Positions 9,201 to 15,738 of a DNA stretch of 26,722 nucleotides are shown here, piece by piece. Position numbers and translations under genes: made by a program. This DNA comes from a virus: positions 1 through 26,722 of the IMG/VR virus record IMGVR_UViG_3300044845_000899. One strand, given 5' to 3'. Below the pieces are notes generated by a model. The model was not told where the DNA came from and did not search any database. It was given only the letters and a program-made list of their open reading frames with translations. Numbering within the stretch: the stretch's first letter is position 1; every line of letters begins with the position of its first letter.

Positions 9201-11188
9201 ACTCATTAATTATGACTGCAAATACAAGATTAAATATTCCAATACAAAAATTACCGGATAATTCTATTTCAGTTCAAAAATTTAATTCACAAAGTGATAT
9301 ATTTTATCCATCTCATTTCTTTAGAGGGGGTATAAGCGGTTCAAATACTCCTGGTTTAACATTCTCATCATTCACGACTAGTATTGTTGGATATTATGGA
9401 AGTTATGATGCGTCTAACGCACCTCCTTCTACTTCAGTTTCAAATGTGAATGGTGTTAATATTGTGTCTTCATTAAGTTCTAATGATACTTGGACTAGTG
9501 TTGCAAATGAACCGGGTAGATATAAAACATCTGAAGATTTATCAGGTGGTGCGTATTATTATACTCAGGGTGGTATTTCACCTACTGATACAACAATAAC
9601 TTATTACACCAAAGTTTTATACCCTAGTTTACTTCAAAACCCAATGAGTATTACTTCTAATACCAACAATGTTATGAGAACAGATAGATTACCATCTTCA
9701 GATGTTTTGGATGGGTCTAGTTGGGATTATAATCCTTCTTTATTACAACAAAATTTAGGGTTTGCGGTTTATGTTATAGATGATGCAGGTATTGATATTC
9801 AAGCAACAAACTATTCATTAGGTGCTGATATAACTACTGAGAATATTGAAGGACAATATGCATCAACTAATGTATTTAACACTTTTACTAAATGTAGTGA
9901 AGTTGTATCTATTGAGTGTTATGAAGGTATTGGTACTGATTTTCAAGTTAATCAAAATTGTGTAAATAGTGATGCTGTTATTGATGGTTGTTATCAATTT
10001 TTAAGGGAGCCCTTAACTGATATTGGAAAAGACATCGATAATTTTAATGAATGGGCATTTCGATGGAGATTTTTTTATGGGTTGTGTCAAGGGGTTTTAT
10101 CTCAATCTTTTGTTAATAACTGGGTTAATGGAGGATTATATATGTACCCAATTCAAATTGATACAATATTTGATTCGCAAAACAGACCATTACCACCCAG
10201 TTTTTGTAGAGATACAATTTATTTTGAAAAGGACACAAATAATTTTTATTATAGAAGTAGTCCATACAATGAATTTTTAAATAAATTTATTGGTAATGCA
10301 GCAACTCAAGTGGGTTCTTTGAATAAATTAAATCTTCAATCTCCAACAACAATTATTAATTTAGGTATGAAAGATAGTTTTTACGATGAAATTATTTTAG
10401 GGGAAGGTGATACTTCATCTTATGTTATGAGACAAATGGAACCAACAACATACAGTGACCCATCAGATTTAGTTAATTTATTTGTTATATCGAGAATTAC
10501 AAATGAAAGTTTTTTACAACGTATGCTAGGTGGCGGTGACAGTGGTATTAATCAATTATTTTCTAGAGGAAATCTTAAAATAGATGGAGATTTAGCTCAG
10601 TTATTATCAATTAACTCTGAACTTGGTGTGATAAAATTTTCACCTGAATATTATCAATTAGTTCAGGGACAAGTTGGCCCGGTTGAGGTATTAGGTACAC
10701 CTCAATATCCGGTAGTTGCGGTTTGGTTTTCATCGACAACTGAAGACCTACAAGTGAAAGATTACTTAACACCGGGACGAATAAATTTTAGAGTTAATAA
10801 TAACGCCAATTATTATCCTTATCCATATGGTATTAAATCTCAAGTTGTTCCATTTTATCAATGGAGTGCGTCAGGAACAACTATTTTTGGGACAGAAGAT
10901 AATAATTGGGCGACAGACTATGCGGATATAGTTCAAGGTAAACCATATCAATCTTTAGACAGAACAAGTTTGTCTAATCCAAATTATTTCAGACCTACAA
11001 CTAGTAGTGTCAGTGATTTATATGCGAGAGGATATATTTTTAGTGTAGATGCGAATGGTAATTATTCTACCACAGGGGCATCATCGAGCAGATTTATTGT
11101 GGGGGCTCCATTTCATTTTTATTTTGGATTGATTAATGGTGAAACAGCATTGGATAAATTTAAAACAAAATATTCGATAGATGAATAA
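6206..11188 (+). CDS. Giant virion protein with carboxypeptidase-regulatory-like domain and membrane-like segments
   Basis: I do not recognise the 1660-residue protein as a whole. Residues ~50-175 form a carboxypeptidase-regulatory/transthyretin-like beta-sandwich: GVIVGRVTANNGFGIPNARV opens it, and a later T-x-E-S-G-D-Y-x-I-x-G-V-P-L-G element closes it. About 505-645 are strikingly hydrophobic, with perhaps four helices: a 30-residue Phe/Ile/Leu/Val stretch near 505-540, one with FMGILIGYYGYMA near 550-565, an Ala/Gly-rich segment near 575-600, and KLALLLTAFIIIFNLF near 625-642. A cysteine cluster, Cys659/Cys662/Cys664, follows. The remaining ~1000 residues are Asn/Ser/Thr/Tyr-rich, beta-like and typical of phage tail proteins, with scattered cysteines. 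The gene lies between gp6-like and gpI/gp7-like genes, so a baseplate-peripheral role is inferred. The next gene starts 8 bases before this stop. Confidence 0.8.
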   Translation: MGQSYRIKTELGINKTINVELDQDFEFLEILSLKIQQADVYTRSCADYGVIVGRVTANNGFGIPNARVSIFIPITDVDESNPIISSIYPYKSPTDKNEDGYRYNLLPYEKSYSVHAATGTLPTRDDVLTDSVAVQIYDKYYRYTTKTNESGDYMIMGVPLGSQTLVMDVDLSDIGEFSLTPQDLIRMGLATESQVAGNTFRSSNDLTSLPQIISLTKTLSVSPLWGDPEICQIAVNRVDFDLRDEANIDIQPTSVFMGSIFSTTDRMRLRSNCRPRDNMGNLCSMIAGPGQILAIRQTIQQDSGGNPILEQYLLEQSGNVIDGSGAWLVELPMNLDYFTTNEFGEKVISNDPTIGIPTKGKYRFKVKWQQSPSLSQQNRRANFLIPNVREYGWSTSDNDPNYSGNITVQNKLKSSYYFGLDWNGYAPGGTTGFTSTERIQKLDEIIDCQDTFYEFKYNRVYTVSNLIDEYKKGGRANFIGIKEVDDSSCESTINKFPVNDGFKNFNLFFFIFSILMQVLQIISIPLLIVIHVLAFVWNTLVKFKDWFIVFMGILIGYYGYMAIKRLIEAGKATKDGGILAAASAAAYAGIYTSGLGSFFAKLSTTAFLEAKNLTAQATEYGIIAGKLALLLTAFIIIFNLFKGQPIRGFQLPVITYPDCISCECGTSSVDAETSSAPLGTLMTQFSNNFNYYNNFVTPINQLNITTDPATVQTSFSIAMGGNSDVNNDNQVYKVMESPVTIITSGSVTNDFFAYSNYYPFGERINNFNLRQKYFAGVNRIRVSFDNSVNSHYDNTLVIIYDTPIQSGTLLTFVDPLTTKDVNATYTGNTGSYNRGISGTSLNSGASTYTVNYCDPNNQLNNLSVNYQLNTGSTQQNYKYPSDVEYFQVITGMTVQEASTMWDTTTDGLLPNIMESGTVILYSKLIEVPPVLFNNNPAIVLQPGYSYWEQDSTPSYKTSDLFEDFSQRHILILQRGVDPYSPIYTNTYGLGKLFGLPNEDSLIMTANTRLNIPIQKLPDNSISVQKFNSQSDIFYPSHFFRGGISGSNTPGLTFSSFTTSIVGYYGSYDASNAPPSTSVSNVNGVNIVSSLSSNDTWTSVANEPGRYKTSEDLSGGAYYYTQGGISPTDTTITYYTKVLYPSLLQNPMSITSNTNNVMRTDRLPSSDVLDGSSWDYNPSLLQQNLGFAVYVIDDAGIDIQATNYSLGADITTENIEGQYASTNVFNTFTKCSEVVSIECYEGIGTDFQVNQNCVNSDAVIDGCYQFLREPLTDIGKDIDNFNEWAFRWRFFYGLCQGVLSQSFVNNWVNGGLYMYPIQIDTIFDSQNRPLPPSFCRDTIYFEKDTNNFYYRSSPYNEFLNKFIGNAATQVGSLNKLNLQSPTTIINLGMKDSFYDEIILGEGDTSSYVMRQMEPTTYSDPSDLVNLFVISRITNESFLQRMLGGGDSGINQLFSRGNLKIDGDLAQLLSINSELGVIKFSPEYYQLVQGQVGPVEVLGTPQYPVVAVWFSSTTEDLQVKDYLTPGRINFRVNNNANYYPYPYGIKSQVVPFYQWSASGTTIFGTEDNNWATDYADIVQGKPYQSLDRTSLSNPNYFRPTTSSVSDLYARGYIFSVDANGNYSTTGASSSRFIVGAPFHFYFGLINGETALDKFKTKYSIDE

Positions 11189-12878
11189 TTTCACAATAAT
11201 ACCTAGCGGATTAAAATATAAAGGAGCACCATCAGTTGATGAAAGAGTAACTATATCTTTAAACCAACAAAGTCAACAAATTACTGAATACGATAGAAGT
11301 GTTACAATTAGTTTGGCTCAAGTTTATGATGATGAAAGACAGACATGTACTGTGTTTAGACCAACATTTAAAGTTAATTACATATATGATAACACTTATG
11401 TTGGTACTACTACTTATTTACCGTTTCAGTATAACTTATATTATGTTAACGCAGAAAATTCAATGGTTACTGGAATTTGGAAGGGTTATCCACAATATTA
11501 TGAATTTGATTTTTTTAGACCGGATGTTAATAACCAACATTTTAATTATAAGTCAAAAAGTGCTTACACATATAATTGGATGTATTATTTAACATATCCA
11601 TTTGAAAATGATTACACAAAAAAACTATATTATTATTCTAATACAACTAGAGATATTGATTGGGAGGCTCAAGAGGGTATTCCATTTACCATTGAAAATA
11701 TTGAGATAAATGGAAACGGTTTAATATCGTTTAAATGTATTGCACCTCACGGATTATCTGTTGACGAATATGTTGAATTATCATTAACTTATAGAAATTC
11801 TAATATTTTTCAAGTTTACTCATTAGGTAATGGGTTATTTGATAGTGACCCTTATGTATTTAATGTTTTCAATATTGGTTATACGGGAAATACATTTGCG
11901 GATAATGTTACTGGATTATTTAAACGAGTAATTAATCCGGATAATTTGTTGGAGACTAAATCAAAGTATTATGTTCGAAAACATAAAGTAATTACTAATC
12001 TTGAAGATTTAATAGTAACAAAAAATGGGTTTGAAAAAAATGTCTTTAATGAAAAAAAACAATTTGAATATAGTTCAATAACACCAAATCAGGTTTCAAG
12101 AATATCTCAAAAAACTAGTAGTAACTCTTATAATATGACATCTGCTTATGATTTAGATTTTGCAGGATATAAAGATAATCAAATGAGACCGTTAAGTGAG
12201 ATATATCTAACAATTATTAATAAAGGATATGCAGGATACTTTAATGAACCTTCAGGTGGTTTTGGTCTAAAACAAGGGTGGGAGTTTAATTTAACAAAAG
12301 AGGTTAATCAATATTGGGATTTATTTAATAATGAATCGAGTTGTCAAATACCAGTATCATCATATACTTTAACAAGTGGTGCGACCAAAACATTCTATTA
12401 TAATCAAAATTTAGTTAAAGATGATGTTTTATATGGGGATTTTTGTGAATGGAATGACTACGAACAACTTGAAAGAGTTATCTCACCATATTATCAAAAG
12501 ATAAATTATAATCAAACTGTTTTTCAAACTTCTGATTTTGTGGACACAAATTCTAAAGGTTTTTATTATGAACCACATAATAAAATGACTTTAAAAGTAT
12601 TTTCAGATTATATTGAAACTGGAAATGTTGATTTTATTGAGCAATTACCTGAATATTCATACTATTCTGAGTCTGACCAACAATTTAGATGGAGGGATTT
12701 ATACACTTATGGGTTTTTTGATAATTTAGACAGAGGTGTTGATTACCCATTTTTAAATACTTCACATTATCCTTTTGCTGAAGTTGTGTTTAGATTAATA
12801 CCGGAAGGTAGTAATTATAATGAGAGTTTAAACGGGGTTGATATACCAATAAAACCATTTATAGATGACTGTGAATAA
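11181..12878 (+). CDS. Predicted virion structural protein, unknown family (565 aa)
   Basis: No family is recognised. The 565-residue protein is rich in Tyr, Asn, Phe and Asp and looks largely beta-stranded, with no signal peptide and no membrane segment. Its N-terminus (NFTIIPSGLKYKGAPSVDER) is soluble. A pattern of Tyr-rich strands (PQYYEFDFF, AYTYNWMYYLTY) resembles baseplate and fibre proteins. It overlaps the preceding gene by 8 bases (ATGAATAA contains the upstream stop) and the following gene by 14 bases, so the group is probably co-translated. The start has no Shine-Dalgarno. Its place in the baseplate cluster suggests a structural component of the distal tail; this is inference from context only. 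Confidence 0.75.
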   Translation: MNNFTIIPSGLKYKGAPSVDERVTISLNQQSQQITEYDRSVTISLAQVYDDERQTCTVFRPTFKVNYIYDNTYVGTTTYLPFQYNLYYVNAENSMVTGIWKGYPQYYEFDFFRPDVNNQHFNYKSKSAYTYNWMYYLTYPFENDYTKKLYYYSNTTRDIDWEAQEGIPFTIENIEINGNGLISFKCIAPHGLSVDEYVELSLTYRNSNIFQVYSLGNGLFDSDPYVFNVFNIGYTGNTFADNVTGLFKRVINPDNLLETKSKYYVRKHKVITNLEDLIVTKNGFEKNVFNEKKQFEYSSITPNQVSRISQKTSSNSYNMTSAYDLDFAGYKDNQMRPLSEIYLTIINKGYAGYFNEPSGGFGLKQGWEFNLTKEVNQYWDLFNNESSCQIPVSSYTLTSGATKTFYYNQNLVKDDVLYGDFCEWNDYEQLERVISPYYQKINYNQTVFQTSDFVDTNSKGFYYEPHNKMTLKVFSDYIETGNVDFIEQLPEYSYYSESDQQFRWRDLYTYGFFDNLDRGVDYPFLNTSHYPFAEVVFRLIPEGSNYNESLNGVDIPIKPFIDDCE

Positions 12879-13695
12879 AGTAACGATAGTACCTGATGGT
12901 ACTAATAAAGAAATTAATATTCCAATAAAATTGACTTGGGATTATTTGGGGTTAGACTTGGCAATTGATGAGTATGAAACTCAAATGATAACTGAGGTTA
13001 TTGGGGTTGGTCGAGATTTTGAAGTGACCAGATTCGCACATGCTCCGGCAACCGGAACCACGGATAATACTGAGGTGAACTACGAATTTTATTTTTATTC
13101 AGGAGGTCCTTTGTCGAATATAACAAGTTGGAGTATTGATTATATGAATGAAGGATTTACCTCACAAGATTTATATTATTATAATAATAATTTTGCAAAT
13201 TCATTTTTTAAATTAGATTTTTATGATACTCCGGATGAGAAAAGACAAACAAATTACTTAACAGTTATCATTCCGACACAACAAGGATTAAAAATGGATA
13301 CTCTAATGCAAAGAACTTTAGTATCGGTTAAAAAACCTAAATTTATTTTAGATTATGTTGGGGATAAAGAGGGATTTTTTCTTTATTGGTTAAAGAAAAG
13401 AACTTTTTTAAATTTGGATACGTTTTATATGGCGGCTAAGTTTTATAACGCAAAAACAGGACAATTTACAAAAATGATGACAGGTAAGGGGTCAGACCCA
13501 TTAGATGACACGAATGGTCCTCAATCTGACCTTTCAGATGGATTACGATATAATTTTGATAACACTCAATATTTCTATTATACGGTTAAGTTAGATTATC
13601 CGAGTCAAACTTATCAAGTATTAAACACTTATGGTCAGAGAATGGGAACTAATATTCCCATAAAATGGTATGAATATATTAACCCACCTGTATAA
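12865..13695 (+). CDS. Predicted virion structural protein, unknown family (276 aa)
   Basis: The family is not recognised. The 276-residue protein opens with a beta-type segment (VNKVTIVPDGTNKEINIPI) recalling the FTIIP opening of the preceding gene, so the two may share an N-terminal fold. It has Tyr/Asn-rich strands in the middle (SQDLYYYNNNFANSFF) and a more helical stretch around EGFFLYWLKKRTFLNLDTFY. There is no signal peptide or clear membrane helix. The ATG lies 14 bases inside the upstream gene, and the stop TAA shares its last A with the next ATG, so translation is likely coupled on both sides. A baseplate or tail role is inferred from position. Confidence 0.72.
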   Translation: MTVNKVTIVPDGTNKEINIPIKLTWDYLGLDLAIDEYETQMITEVIGVGRDFEVTRFAHAPATGTTDNTEVNYEFYFYSGGPLSNITSWSIDYMNEGFTSQDLYYYNNNFANSFFKLDFYDTPDEKRQTNYLTVIIPTQQGLKMDTLMQRTLVSVKKPKFILDYVGDKEGFFLYWLKKRTFLNLDTFYMAAKFYNAKTGQFTKMMTGKGSDPLDDTNGPQSDLSDGLRYNFDNTQYFYYTVKLDYPSQTYQVLNTYGQRMGTNIPIKWYEYINPPV

Positions 13696-14786
13696 TGGAA
13701 GATTTTTATAATATTAAGATATCACCGGAAACGATATTAGGTGACTTGTCAGTTGTGGATTATGAGGGAACTCCTGTTGGGGTTTATTCTGCTATGACTC
13801 AAGTTGTGAGTTCAGGGGTAAACGGAAGTTCAATTTTAACAGGACTTACCATTCCTATTTTGATAAGACAAAGTGCGGTTGATGCGGGATATTATAGTCC
13901 TTTTGATGGTGCGGTTTTACAAAAAGATGTTGTGGCAAATTTTATATTTTCATCTACTACATCCTCAAGTTATACTTACAATGTTTATAATACTTCAAAT
14001 GAATTTCAAAAGTTTTTGGATTTATCTGCTTATAGAATTGATTGGGGTGATGGTTCACCAAAACAAACAATAACGACTTACGCACCTAATTCAATTAATC
14101 ATACATACCCTGTTGAGAATAAACAATATGTGATTACCTTAGAACAGATTAACCCTTGGGGAATTACAAAAGTTTCCAAAACTATTACAACACCATTTAG
14201 TGATGTGACAATTTATAATCCTCAAGGAGAGGCATTTTTCGCACCATCATCAGGTAATTGGATTGGGACATCAGTGTCTTATGATTATATATTTTCAGGA
14301 GATGCAGTTAATGAAGTATCTGCTCAAACATCTAACAATTATGTTACGGTACCATTTACTATATCGGGTATTACTAAATCAAGACTAACCGAATTAGATA
14401 CCTATGGGGATTTAACAATTAACCAACGAATTGGTACTCCTGTAATTAGTAATGGTCAAATATGGGGAATGATTACCGATGTTACACCAATCTATACTGC
14501 ATATACTATAACTCAGATTAATTATTACGATTATTTTGATGGTACTACAATATATTTTGAACAATCATCAGGATTAACAGAGAATAATTTAACCTCAACA
14601 CCAATAACTAAAGATGAGGTTTTATTAAAAGTTGTTGACCAAGCACAGATACAAACAAATGTGTTTGTTGAGAGAGGTAACAATAGTGCTTATGAAAGAG
14701 TTCAAAGAATTGGTGAGGTAGATAATCTTGGTGACATGATTAATTACGGATATGGATTTTTTAATGTTGTTAATAAAGAAAATTAA
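13695..14786 (+). CDS. PKD-domain virion protein (363 aa)
   Basis: Residues ~110-165 carry the marks of a PKD-type Ig-like domain: YRIDWGDGSPKQTITTY matches the W-x-F/W-G-D-G-S-x core, HTYPVENKQYVITLEQ matches the H-x-Y...Y-x-V-x-L element, and a strand ending in TKVSKTIT completes the fold. The flanking regions are Ser/Thr/Asn-rich and beta-like. PKD domains occur in surface and carbohydrate-associated proteins and in phage tail proteins, usually as spacer or binding modules. No enzyme motif is visible. The start overlaps the upstream stop by one base (TAATG). A 43-base gap with a TATTTATA element follows. A distal baseplate or fibre-attachment role is inferred. Confidence 0.75.
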   Translation: MEDFYNIKISPETILGDLSVVDYEGTPVGVYSAMTQVVSSGVNGSSILTGLTIPILIRQSAVDAGYYSPFDGAVLQKDVVANFIFSSTTSSSYTYNVYNTSNEFQKFLDLSAYRIDWGDGSPKQTITTYAPNSINHTYPVENKQYVITLEQINPWGITKVSKTITTPFSDVTIYNPQGEAFFAPSSGNWIGTSVSYDYIFSGDAVNEVSAQTSNNYVTVPFTISGITKSRLTELDTYGDLTINQRIGTPVISNGQIWGMITDVTPIYTAYTITQINYYDYFDGTTIYFEQSSGLTENNLTSTPITKDEVLLKVVDQAQIQTNVFVERGNNSAYERVQRIGEVDNLGDMINYGYGFFNVVNKEN

Positions 14787-14805
14787 AGGAAAAAAATAAC
14801 TAAAC

Positions 14806-14820
14806 TATTTATAAATTAAA
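14806..14820 (+). promoter_or_regulatory. Candidate late-promoter-like element before the 302-residue gene
   Basis: TATTTATAAATTAAA lies 24 bases before the ATG at 14830, in the only gap between 11181 and 20857 longer than one base. Within it, TATAAATT (14810-14817) matches the T4 late box TATAAATA at 7 of 8 positions in the + orientation. This is the best copy of the element in the window. Confidence 0.45.
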
Positions 14821-14829
14821 TAACAAGAT

Positions 14830-15738
14830 ATGGCAATTGGAAGCTATGGAACAATAAGACCTTCTGATGTTTCACCAACAGATGTTGAAATCATCATGAA
14901 TTATACACCGAGTAGAGATGTTACGGACGCATTTGTCTTAACAAAATTGGATGCTCAAACAATTTTACGACCTTATTTTGAAAATTCTGAAACCGGTGGA
15001 AACGCAGGTGTTGAAGTTTTAGGAGGGTTGTATAATCTAACATTACCTGCAAATCAGTTTAATGCTTTAGGATTTTATACTTTATATTTGAGACCTGCTC
15101 AAATCAGAACAGTAATTACTGATTGTGGGGTTTTAAGTGCCCTTCCAAATGTTAAAGGTCTTGTGATTGATTTAACTAATGTACCAGCACAATATCAAAA
15201 CAAATTTGTTCCTCAGGGGTTAGTTGGTTTTAGAGTGGAATATCTAAATCCGGATGGTTCAAAAATACCTAATTTTTTCAGAGTAATTACTTCAAGTTTT
15301 TATTGTGAACCTGTTGTGTCGAATGAGGTTAATACACAACAAAAGGCGATTAGATATAGATATGTTGATGGTTCTTCAAATTTAATATTTTTAACATTAT
15401 CACCATCTTCATCTCCAACAAACAAACCAAATGCAACACCATTTATTGGACAACCAAGCCAAGATATCATTATAACCAATACTTTTTTTAATCCCATCAC
15501 GGTTGAAATTGAGATGGTTGAATATGACATTTCATCTCTTGCAATAGCTCTTTATGGTAATCAAACCAAATCTATTGATGATGGAATTTACACAATTTAT
15601 GATTCACAAAATAACATCTATAGACAATACAACTTATACGAGGTTAGAGACCAATTTAATGCGTTGTTATATGAAGTTAGACAAGGTCGAGGTAATAATG
15701 TTGATTTTAGTAAAAACTTTACAAATATAACAACTTAA
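14830..15738 (+). CDS. Predicted baseplate-associated protein, unknown family (302 aa)
   Basis: No confident family. The 302-residue protein begins MAIGSYGTIRPSDVSPTDVE and has a helical segment with DAQTILRPYFEN. Beta strands follow (GGLYNLTLP, FYTLYLRPAQIRTVITDCG), with a Ser/Pro-rich loop near 192-203 (LSPSSSPTNKP) and a C-terminal helical stretch (YNLYEVRDQFNALLYEVR). The last part could be an oligomerisation or docking helix. It sits directly upstream of the gpI/gp7-like wedge gene and shares one base with it (TAATG), so the two are probably made together and may interact. Size and position would suit a wedge partner such as T4 gp8, but I see no sequence reason to assign it. Confidence 0.72.
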   Translation: MAIGSYGTIRPSDVSPTDVEIIMNYTPSRDVTDAFVLTKLDAQTILRPYFENSETGGNAGVEVLGGLYNLTLPANQFNALGFYTLYLRPAQIRTVITDCGVLSALPNVKGLVIDLTNVPAQYQNKFVPQGLVGFRVEYLNPDGSKIPNFFRVITSSFYCEPVVSNEVNTQQKAIRYRYVDGSSNLIFLTLSPSSSPTNKPNATPFIGQPSQDIIITNTFFNPITVEIEMVEYDISSLAIALYGNQTKSIDDGIYTIYDSQNNIYRQYNLYEVRDQFNALLYEVRQGRGNNVDFSKNFTNITT

